In this document: positions 55,836 through 64,000 of the stretch, piece after piece | How positions within the stretch are numbered: position 1 is the first letter of the stretch | How the letters are laid out: every line of letters begins with the position of its first letter | IMG/VR virus record: IMGVR_UViG_3300042317_001568 | Location: 124,001-188,000 of that record | DNA from: a virus | Length of the DNA stretch: 64,000 nt | Strand: one strand, 5' to 3' | Notes under the pieces: model-generated | What the model was told of the DNA's origin: nothing | Database searches by the model: none | Seen by the model: only the letters and a program-made list of their open reading frames with translations | Position numbers and translations under genes: made by a program

Positions 55836-56879
55836 ATGCGCATCGGAATATGTACTCATTACGCACATTGCGATCAGGCGTACCTAGCGATTCGGCTCGC
55901 GGATTTTTTGCGTGAGCAGGGCGTCGAGGCGTCTCTGTATGCGCACGACAAACCCGGTAAACTCGGCGCTGCGTACGACAATAAAATAATTCATCGCGGT
56001 CGCGCCCGGTTTACGGCGTGGGCGAAAAGTTGTCGTTCGATTATCTGGACGCATGTTCCGTCTATTGAGCAGTTAAATTACGTAAAACGTCAAAACGTAC
56101 AAACCGTAATTGTGCCCATGTGGCAAGACCTGCGGACGCCGTTTCGCAAGACGATCCGCGCTGCTGACCATGTGGTCGCGATGTCCGCTGAATGTCGGGA
56201 ACTTTTTCACAGCGTCTACAAGTTTAAAAATACGACGCTTGTGCCTTTTGACACAGGGTTGCCTCCTACACGCAAAACGGTGAATGTGAACCAGCGTCGG
56301 ATACGGCTGTTGTTGCCGTGGTTTGACCGAAATGCGCGCTGCGCTCACCAGCTATTTTTGACAAATCTGCAACTGCTGCTTACCCGGATGCCGGAGGCAA
56401 ATTTAACGGTTGCAATTACGTCTAGTCAGTTTTCCCCGGCGATAGCGAAGTTTTTTACGCGGCTTGGCGAAAAACTCGACAAACGTGTAAATGTTATCCG
56501 GCGTGTGCGTTACGCCGACCGACCGAAGTTGTTCTTGAATCACGATTTAACGCTATACCCTGCAGAGTGTGACAACTACGGTTTTTGCGGTCTGACGTCT
56601 ATTGCTTGCGGCACGCCAATATTAACATTTGCCGTACCGCCGCAAATTGATTTTGCATATCCGGACACAAACGCAGTGGTAGTAAAAACAAAAGTGAATT
56701 ATGATGAGTACGGCGTCGCTCATGCTGACCCTGATTACGAGCGATACTTTTCGGCGCTGCAAACGCTGATTGCCGAACCTTGGCATATTGATGCCATGAA
56801 CAAACGAATCAACTACAACTTAAACTCTCGACGCAAATCTTTTGAAACGGGGTGGCAAGCTATTTTGCGTCTTGTGTAG
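55836..56879 (+). CDS. GT4-family glycosyltransferase (GT-B fold)
   Basis: The 347-aa protein begins MRIGICTHYAHCDQAYLAIRLADFL, as GT-B glycosyltransferases do, and has the donor-binding E(x7)E-like region AECDNYGFCGLTSIACGTPILTF at about 246, where Glu-x-x-x-(Y/G)-G-(F/L) and Cys-Gly-Thr-Pro are typical of GT4. It lies directly after the portal gene. It may glycosylate a virion protein or modified DNA, or alter the host surface. Sugar donor unknown. Confidence 0.72.
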   Translation: MRIGICTHYAHCDQAYLAIRLADFLREQGVEASLYAHDKPGKLGAAYDNKIIHRGRARFTAWAKSCRSIIWTHVPSIEQLNYVKRQNVQTVIVPMWQDLRTPFRKTIRAADHVVAMSAECRELFHSVYKFKNTTLVPFDTGLPPTRKTVNVNQRRIRLLLPWFDRNARCAHQLFLTNLQLLLTRMPEANLTVAITSSQFSPAIAKFFTRLGEKLDKRVNVIRRVRYADRPKLFLNHDLTLYPAECDNYGFCGLTSIACGTPILTFAVPPQIDFAYPDTNAVVVKTKVNYDEYGVAHADPDYERYFSALQTLIAEPWHIDAMNKRINYNLNSRRKSFETGWQAILRLV

Positions 56880-56895
56880 CGCATGGAGGCGCCGC

Positions 56896-57657
56896 ATGAA
56901 AAAAACTCACGAGCTATCGTTTGATAAAACAATCGAATTTTCGCGGCGGTATTACAAAGATCACACTACTTTGCTCGGAGAGTCGTTATCGGCGCACTGC
57001 CAACAAGTAGCGCGTCAAGCTGAAACGATTGCCGGTCGGTTGTACAAAGATGTGCGCCCAGACTATTTTCAAGACTCCAGCAAAGACGGCATTGCGGCGA
57101 TTATCCACGGCGCCCTACTCCACGACATTTTCAACGTCGGCGCCTGCCCGTTTGAGCACGTAGCTGAGGCCACGACCGTTCAGATTGCGGCCAGCGTCGC
57201 CGACATTAGCCGCGACTTTCGTTTAGTAGAGACAAAGCGCGATATGGAGTTCCGCGGCCGGCTAAGTCAAAGCCCTGTCTCGTCGCAAGTAATCGCCGCG
57301 GCAGACATTATTTGTACTGCCAACGACGCGCTTAAATTTCTAACCGCTTCCGGCCACTCAGCGATACCAAAGGTTAAGAAGATTCTTACCCAGCTTGACG
57401 GTGACTTGCTAGCAATACATGCAGCCAACAAGTACTACTCTCTGCGCCTGTACGTTCACGCCGCTAGAAACCTCTTGACAACTATTAGTCAAGAGATTAA
57501 AACCTGCAAGAATCGCGTCAAAATGGCTAGAATTGCAGCGGCGTCAACAGAGTCGCTGCGGGAAAAAATAGCCGCACGCGAAAAAGAAACAGCAGTTCCG
57601 GTAGAAACAAAAGGACGAAAAAATGCCGGCAAAAAATCTCGTACGTCAAATTCTTGA
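56896..57657 (+). CDS. HD-domain phosphohydrolase-like protein
   Basis: ATG 56896 has GGAGGC upstream. The 253-aa protein has the HD order: H in LSAHCQQVARQAETIAGRLY, HD in IHGALLHDIFNVG (about 72-76), and D in VIAAADIICTAND (about 136). The layout is closest to SpoT/MESH1-type ppGpp hydrolases, but the ED pair that follows HD in those enzymes is absent (HDIFN). It may act on another nucleotide or be a binding protein. C-terminal tail is Lys/Arg/Ala-rich. Close to dTMP kinase. Confidence 0.6.
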   Translation: MKKTHELSFDKTIEFSRRYYKDHTTLLGESLSAHCQQVARQAETIAGRLYKDVRPDYFQDSSKDGIAAIIHGALLHDIFNVGACPFEHVAEATTVQIAASVADISRDFRLVETKRDMEFRGRLSQSPVSSQVIAAADIICTANDALKFLTASGHSAIPKVKKILTQLDGDLLAIHAANKYYSLRLYVHAARNLLTTISQEIKTCKNRVKMARIAAASTESLREKIAAREKETAVPVETKGRKNAGKKSRTSNS

Positions 57658-57958
57658 TCAGTACAAGACGGCTAATCCTAACCACACCGAACCAGAGACA
57701 AAGCTGCTCAACGGTTTCGGCGAGTTCGCTGAACAATGGTTGCGTACGATAAAGATTATCGGCGTGGGGTATACGGTTAACGGCATGGTGCTTCGTACGG
57801 CCGCGGGGGAAGAGTTGGTCTTGGATGACTCGTCCGCCACGCCCCCGACAAACATTCCGGGATACAACGCGGTCGGTATTACTGGCAACGCCGCCCCGAT
57901 GTCCGTGACCACACCGATGCGGCCATCGGACTTCTCTATTACCGGGGGGGCTGGCTAG
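57623..57958 (+). CDS. Hypothetical protein (111 aa)
   Basis: ATG 57623 overlaps the HD gene by 35 nt; GGACGAAAAA precedes it. Helical N-terminus (LVRQILDQYK), then Gly/Thr/Pro-rich C-terminal half (ATPPTNIPGYNAVGITGNAAP), possibly a structural accessory. No family recognised. Confidence 0.5.
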   Translation: MPAKNLVRQILDQYKTANPNHTEPETKLLNGFGEFAEQWLRTIKIIGVGYTVNGMVLRTAAGEELVLDDSSATPPTNIPGYNAVGITGNAAPMSVTTPMRPSDFSITGGAG

Positions 57959-57960
57959 GC

Positions 57961-58629
57961 GTGTTTATTTGTTTTGAGGGCATTGACGGCGCTGGTAAAA
58001 CAACTCAAGCGCGCATGCTGCATCAACGTCTGTGTGCCGAAGGACTATCGCCTGAACTAGTCCACGATCCCGGCACGACAAAAATCGGTACGGCTATTCG
58101 GCAGATTCTTCTGCACAACGACGCCCCGATCTCTGCGCACGCGCAAATGCTTCTTTTCTCGGCCGCGCGGGCTGAACTAGCAGTGCACATTCGCGCGGTG
58201 CTTGATGCCGGCGGCCACGCCATTTGTGACAGATGGTTGCTTTCCACGTTGGTTTATCAGGGCGAAATAAACGGCATCAGCGAAAAACTAATTACGACAA
58301 TTTTTCAGGAAACCTCGCGCGTTGAGCCTGACCTCTGCTTTCTTCTAGACCTCGACCCTGAAGATGCGGGGGCTCGGATGACAAAAAGGTCCGGCAGCCA
58401 AAAAATGGACCGATACGAGCGGCGTTGCGTCAGTGACCGAATCCGTATGCGCGATGCTTATCTCCGCTACGCCGACGAGCCGCCCCACAACAAAAACATG
58501 TATGTTGTCTCTGCCGCTGAAAGCCCAGAGGAAACACACGAGTTGGTGTACGATGCCGTCATGACTGTCTTTTCTAGAATGGAGTCTAAAAATGACAATG
58601 GCCGTAAGCGTTTGCTTGAAAAATCGTGA
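57961..58629 (+). CDS. tmk: Thymidylate kinase (dTMP kinase)
   Basis: GTG 57961. Walker A is FEGIDGAGKTTQ (5-16), identical in type to bacterial Tmk. The DR motif that binds dTMP is CDRWLLSTLVYQG (about 90), with Trp where Tyr or His is usual. The LID region has DAGARMTKRSGSQKMDRYERR (about 138-155). The enzyme makes dTDP from dTMP with ATP. The 222-aa length is normal. Its presence in a virion-gene region points to local gene gain. Overlaps the next gene by 38 nt. Confidence 0.85.
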   Translation: MFICFEGIDGAGKTTQARMLHQRLCAEGLSPELVHDPGTTKIGTAIRQILLHNDAPISAHAQMLLFSAARAELAVHIRAVLDAGGHAICDRWLLSTLVYQGEINGISEKLITTIFQETSRVEPDLCFLLDLDPEDAGARMTKRSGSQKMDRYERRCVSDRIRMRDAYLRYADEPPHNKNMYVVSAAESPEETHELVYDAVMTVFSRMESKNDNGRKRLLEKS

Positions 58630-59104
58630 ACGTTCCGCTGCCTTATTGCAAGCCCGGCAACAAGCGCAGCAGCTAGAAAAAAAGCTGTTGCTGTCGCCAC
58701 AAAACAGAACAGCTGTTGTGGCTATGCGTACGGTATGTTATTTGTTGATTCAGTTAGTGCAAAAATACGTTACACGGTCCCCGAAGGCTTATCAGGACTA
58801 CGAGCAGCTTATGCACTGCACTCGCATATTGCGCGAGCTTGGATTTAAACCACCAAGCGCTACAGAAACCACCGCTGACGAAACTACGTATAACGCGGAC
58901 GCTGTAATTAATTCGCAGGACTACCGGTATCTGCGTAACCGCGCGATTGCGTGTTTAGCCACTATTGCTGATCTCACTGAAAAACCTACGGCTGTCGGAA
59001 CACCCGAGTTTCAAAGCGGTATGCGTGAGGGTTACCGGCGCGCTAGCGATATTGCGGCGGCTTTTTTAACTGACTTTGGCGCAGGAGTTTCTGACGATGA
59101 ATAG
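58592..59104 (+). CDS. Hypothetical protein (170 aa)
   Basis: ATG 58592 (ATG 58598 is equally possible), with TGGAGT upstream. All-helical with N-terminal Gln-rich coiled coil (ALLQARQQAQQLEKKLLLS). The C-terminal part (GMREGYRRASDIAAAFLTDF) resembles helices of phage structural accessory proteins. No family. Confidence 0.55.
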   Translation: MTMAVSVCLKNRERSAALLQARQQAQQLEKKLLLSPQNRTAVVAMRTVCYLLIQLVQKYVTRSPKAYQDYEQLMHCTRILRELGFKPPSATETTADETTYNADAVINSQDYRYLRNRAIACLATIADLTEKPTAVGTPEFQSGMREGYRRASDIAAAFLTDFGAGVSDDE

Positions 59105-59357
59105 CACTTTGATCGAACTACGGGATTTGAATCCCGAGGCTCTTTTGTTAGATAATATGGACGAGGCGCTTGTTGGCGTCGGTCAGGTTGGCCTTGCTGA
59201 CCCGGTCGCTGTCTATAGCCAAGCTTTGATTTTTGCAAAATTGTCGCGCGATGGTTTTTCCCCAGAGGAAGCCGCCGCGTATTTTCAAGAAAAAATGACT
59301 GAGATGGCCAACGCAACCTATGCTCCGGTAATTTTACGGGACGTCATCGAGGAATAA
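59097..59357 (+). CDS. Hypothetical protein (86 aa)
   Basis: ATG 59097 overlaps the previous stop. Helical, acidic protein (PEALLLDNMDEALVGVG, then GFSPEEAAAYFQEKM). Its size, helical content and place in the virion module could fit a chaperone or adaptor, but there is no motif. Confidence 0.5.
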   Translation: MNSTLIELRDLNPEALLLDNMDEALVGVGQVGLADPVAVYSQALIFAKLSRDGFSPEEAAAYFQEKMTEMANATYAPVILRDVIEE

Positions 59358-59362
59358 TTTTC

Positions 59363-59677
59363 GTGGCCACCATAGTTCTTAATTCTGCAGACACGATTCA
59401 ATTTGTTAACATTAGTGTCCGTGATAAACAGTCTGCCCCAACAATGCTCATGCAGGCCGGTGATTGGCAAAACGAGTCTGGCGTAGAAACCGGTATAACG
59501 GTTGACGTCACCGGCGCCGAAGTGCCAATCTTAACTGCCGACAATGCCCGAAAGCTGGCCAAATGGTTACAACGCGCCGCCGACAGCTTAGACGGCGTAA
59601 AATCGCCCGCTAAAAAACGCCACAAATTTACGTACGAAGAAGACGACGATAACGACGATTTTTCGCGGCGGTATTGA
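59363..59677 (+). CDS. Hypothetical protein (104 aa)
   Basis: GTG 59363 after GAGGAA. Beta-rich domain (TIVLNSADTIQFVNISVRDK) with an acidic/basic tail (KKRHKFTYEEDDDNDDF). The 75-bp gap after it contains a weak promoter-like pair TTGGGT-17 bp-TAAACT before the fibre gene. Confidence 0.5.
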   Translation: MATIVLNSADTIQFVNISVRDKQSAPTMLMQAGDWQNESGVETGITVDVTGAEVPILTADNARKLAKWLQRAADSLDGVKSPAKKRHKFTYEEDDDNDDFSRRY

Positions 59678-59710
59678 CGTGTGCGTGTGTTGGGTCGGGC
59701 TGCGCGATAG

Positions 59711-61399
<1,689 letters not shown>

Positions 61400-61416
61400 T
61401 GGGGTGTTGTTGAGCC

Positions 61417-64000
61417 ATGACTCTCGCACCTCCAAAAATTCTTCAGATACGTATATTAAGCGTAACCGAGTTGCCGGATCGGCTATCCGGAAACTATTGG
61501 TCTAGCAGCGCTTATCGGTGGACAGCCACGTTAGCGGTTAATCCGCAAACTCACGGCGACCCGGCGTCTTCAACAGGCTTTTACTACACAGCCCGCGACA
61601 TCAAAATCGGCGACTATGTCGTAACCAGCGGCCGTGGTTTAATTCTTAAAGTAATTGCTGTAAATGCCGGTTCGGTTACAGACACGTCTATCCAGTGCAC
61701 GCTTGAAGACGAAAATCAATACAACGCGTTTCTAAGCGAAAACTCAGACGGTGACGGTTTAATTCCGTCAAACAATACAGAAGGCGTACTGTTTGAAACA
61801 AAAAACGGCTGGCCTATTTTGCATCCTTTACCGGACGCGTTGGCTGGTACGTTGCCGCCCTATTTTTCAGCTGACATTATTTCTCGGTTTATGTACACCC
61901 GGCCCGCCGACTCTGGCGGCAGTGGGTCTGCAGGCCCTACAGGTGCTGCTGGTCCTACTGGTGTTGCAGGCCCAACCGGCGTTGCTGGAGCTACTGGTCC
62001 AACTGGCGCTGCTGGGCTAAACGGAGCTACTGGTCCAACCGGTGTTGCTGGAGCTACTGGTGTTGCTGGTCCAACTGGCGTTGCTGGGTTAGATGGCGCT
62101 ACTGGTCCAACTGGGGCTGCGGGCGCTACTGGCGTCGCAGGCCCGACTGGCGTTGCTGGAGCTACCGGTGTTGCTGGGTTAGATGGCGCTACTGGTCCAA
62201 CTGGGGCTGCTGGCCCAACTGGCGCTGCGGGCGCTACTGGCGCCGCAGGCCCGACTGGCGTTGCTGGAGCTACCGGTGTTGCTGGGTTAGACGGAGCGAC
62301 GGGCCCAACCGGCGCTGCTGGGCTAAACGGAGCTACTGGTCCAACCGGTGTTGCTGGGCTAGATGGCGCTACTGGTCCAACTGGGGCTGCTGGTCCAACT
62401 GGCGTCGCGGGTGTTGTTGGGGCTACGGGCGTTATTGGCCCAATTGGCCCCGCTGGCGTCACCGGTCCAACTGGTCCTGTTGGAGCTACTGGTCCAACTG
62501 GGGCTGCTGGGTCGCAAGGTATAGACGGAGCGACGGGCCCAACCGGCGCTGCTGGGCTAAACGGAGCTACTGGTCCAACCGGTGTTGCTGGAGCTACTGG
62601 TGTTGCTGGTGTTGCTGGATTAGACGGAGCTACTGGTCCAACCGGTGTTGCTGGTCCAACTGGTGTTACAGGCCCTACAGGTCCTGCTGGTCAGCAAGGT
62701 GTTGCTGGTCCTACTGGTGTTACAGGTCCTACAGGTCCTGCTGGTGTTGCTGGGCCGCAAGGTATAGACGGAGCTACTGGACCTACAGGCCCCGCCGGGG
62801 TTGCTGGTCAGCAAGGTGTTGCTGGTCCAACTGGTGTCGCCGGGCCGCAAGGTATAGACGGAGCTACTGGACCTACAGGTCCTGCTGGTCAGCAAGGTGT
62901 TGCTGGTCCAACTGGTGTCGCCGGGCCACAAGGTATAGACGGAGCTACTGGACCTACAGGTCCTGCTGGTCAGCAAGGTGTTGCTGGTCCAACCGGTGTT
63001 GCTGGCGCTACAGGTGTTACAGGTCCTACAGGGCCTGCTGGTGTTGCCGGTGTTGCTGGTCCAACCGGTGTTGCTGGCGCTACGGGTGTTACAGGTCCTA
63101 CAGGGCCTGCTGGTCAGCAAGGTGTTGCTGGTCCAACTGGTGTTGCTGGGCCGCAAGGTATAAATGGCGCTACCGGGCCTACAGGGCCTGCTGGTCAGCA
63201 AGGTGTTGCTGGACCAACTGGTGTTGCTGGCGCTACAGGTGTTACAGGTCCGCAAGGCTCGTCTTTAAATATTCGCGGGCAGCTTGTAGAGTGGCCGCCG
63301 TCGTGGCTGCCCGAGTTTGGCGATATGTGGGTGGCCGTCGATCCCGTGCCGCTTGACACGCCAGTTTATTTGAGCGTGCAACCCGGCGACGGCATCGCGT
63401 GGGTCGAGTCGGGCGATGGCGGAGATTGGTTAAATGTCGGGCCTTTCAGAGGACCTATTGGTCCGCAAGGTTTATTGGGCCCTAGCGGCCCAACGGGCGC
63501 ACAGGGTATTCAAGGCATTCGCGGCGCGACCGGCGTACAGGGTCCGTCTGGCCTCGTCGGCGCAACAGGCCCGCAAGGACCGGCGGCAAGCAATATTGTG
63601 CTCAGCGTTAACTCTCAGACAGGGGTGGTTGTGTTGCAGTCTGACGACATCACGCTCGACACAGAATTTACGGTTTTAGCAGTCGACCAAGGCGACCTTG
63701 CAAATAATACAGTCATAGCAGCCGGTACGTCGTTGACGACGATTATCCGGCGCATGCTTCAAAAGCGCGTTCCGGCGACGTACTTAACGCCGACGCTCGT
63801 TATTGGTAGTACGACCGCCACGGCCACAATTGAATACGGCTCTACTATAAATACGACGTTGTCATTGACGTGGACAAAAAGGGACGGCGGCGACCCAACA
63901 CAGTTTAGATACCGGCAAAACAATCAAACTATAAACACAATTTCAGGGGCCACGGCCGCCGATTTTACGGTCCCGACATTTAATTTAACCAGCACAGCGA
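61417..64000 (+). CDS. Collagen-like fibre protein 2 (partial, runs off the window)
   Basis: ATG 61417 opens a frame with no stop to the window end (at least 861 codons). The N-terminal domain (about 1-165) has [23 protein letters not shown]. Gly-x-y repeats run from about 168 to 614 ([12 protein letters not shown]). A module like that in fibre 1 follows (about 616-680: [39 protein letters not shown]), then more collagen and a beta-rich domain. DNA repeats with an 81-bp period are visible at 62848 and 62929. It is probably the long receptor-binding fibre. Confidence 0.8.
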   Translation, partial: MTLAPPKILQIRILSVTELPDRLSGNYWSSSAYRWTATLAVNPQTHGDPASSTGFYYTARDIKIGDYVVTSGRGLILKVIAVNAGSVTDTSIQCTLEDENQYNAFLSENSDGDGLIPSNNTEGVLFETKNGWPILHPLPDALAGTLPPYFSADIISRFMYTRPADSGGSGSAGPTGAAGPTGVAGPTGVAGATGPTGAAGLNGATGPTGVAGATGVAGPTGVAGLDGATGPTGAAGATGVAGPTGVAGATGVAGLDGATGPTGAAGPTGAAGATGAAGPTGVAGATGVAGLDGATGPTGAAGLNGATGPTGVAGLDGATGPTGAAGPTGVAGVVGATGVIGPIGPAGVTGPTGPVGATGPTGAAGSQGIDGATGPTGAAGLNGATGPTGVAGATGVAGVAGLDGATGPTGVAGPTGVTGPTGPAGQQGVAGPTGVTGPTGPAGVAGPQGIDGATGPTGPAGVAGQQGVAGPTGVAGPQGIDGATGPTGPAGQQGVAGPTGVAGPQGIDGATGPTGPAGQQGVAGPTGVAGATGVTGPTGPAGVAGVAGPTGVAGATGVTGPTGPAGQQGVAGPTGVAGPQGINGATGPTGPAGQQGVAGPTGVAGATGVTGPQGSSLNIRGQLVEWPPSWLPEFGDMWVAVDPVPLDTPVYLSVQPGDGIAWVESGDGGDWLNVGPFRGPIGPQGLLGPSGPTGAQGIQGIRGATGVQGPSGLVGATGPQGPAASNIVLSVNSQTGVVVLQSDDITLDTEFTVLAVDQGDLANNTVIAAGTSLTTIIRRMLQKRVPATYLTPTLVIGSTTATATIEYGSTINTTLSLTWTKRDGGDPTQFRYRQNNQTINTISGATAADFTVPTFNLTSTA
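62758..63009 (+). repeat. Tandem DNA repeats within the collagen-like region
   Basis: Units starting CAAGGTATAGACGGAGC occur at 62758, 62848 and 62929, spaced 90 and 81 bp (30 and 27 codons). Near-identical nucleotide sequence, including synonymous positions, shows recent expansion by unequal recombination or slippage rather than conserved protein constraint alone. Confidence 0.7.

Noticed and set aside
62620-63255. Minus-strand frame rich in Ser, Thr, Asn and Cys
   Set aside because: Another antisense reading of the collagen repeats; composition follows directly from the repeat sequence.

Overview
The window is a 64 kb stretch of what looks like a large tailed-phage (Caudoviricetes) genome. 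Every gene I can support is on the + strand. Genes are packed with ATGA/TAATG-type overlaps. There is a complete phage replication and recombination set: an SbcCD/gp46-47 pair, SF2 and DnaB-type helicases, a DnaG-type primase, a family A DNA polymerase, a RecA/UvsX-like recombinase and a RuvC-like nuclease. The right end enters a virion module (portal, collagen-like fibres). Many small proteins resemble families I associate with Planctomycetes, especially Pirellulaceae: the DUF1257/DUF2997/AAA+ trio, a DUF6915-type protein, 'MTIDEAIANLQRAKARG'-type proteins, LTDEERE-type proteins and a Cys-rich secreted protein. The likely host is therefore a planctomycete. This is inference from remembered family distribution, not from a search.

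Layout. 1-9.4 kb: small membrane and hypothetical proteins, a dATP/dGTP diphosphohydrolase-like protein, an acidic HTH-like protein, the Ycf35/DUF2997/Ycf46-like trio and a beta-helix protein. 9.4-18.3 kb: a secreted Cys-rich protein with its own strong terminator, then about twenty small accessory genes. 18.3-22.4 kb: a possible Rep-like protein, an HTH chimera and a DnaQ-like exonuclease. 22.4-23.7 kb: an RNA-rich zone with tRNA-Gln(UUG), a one-gene insertion bounded by a duplicate of the tRNA 3' end, and a 142-nt tRNA-like RNA. 23.7-26.3 kb: a MazG-like gene followed by what I interpret as an integron-type gene-cassette array with five attC-like sites. 26.3-27.8 kb: small genes. 27.8-43.7 kb: DNA metabolism, with a good sigma70-like promoter at 40.76 kb in front of a putative DNA-binding protein. 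43.7-52.7 kb: hypotheticals, a DUF932-like protein, a glycosyltransferase-like protein and RuvC. A strong terminator at 52.75 kb closes this block. 52.8-64 kb: virion module with a portal carrying a zinc ribbon, a GT4 glycosyltransferase, an HD-domain protein, dTMP kinase and two collagen-like fibre proteins, the second running off the window.

The best candidate for something undescribed is the cassette array at 24.85-26.0 kb. Four successive cassettes each begin with a heptamer that is the reverse complement of the R'' heptamer at their own 3' end (7/7, 7/7, 7/7 and 6/7). Four of the five hairpins carry an extrahelical C at the same place. That is the signature of integron attC recombination, here inside a phage. 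Two of these attC sites carry a Shine-Dalgarno sequence and start codon in their loop, so they give the next cassette a ready-made translation start and N-terminus. Nearby, a one-gene element flanked by tRNA-Gln 3'-end duplicates and a structured tRNA-like RNA suggest that 22.4-26.3 kb is a hot spot for small mobile units.
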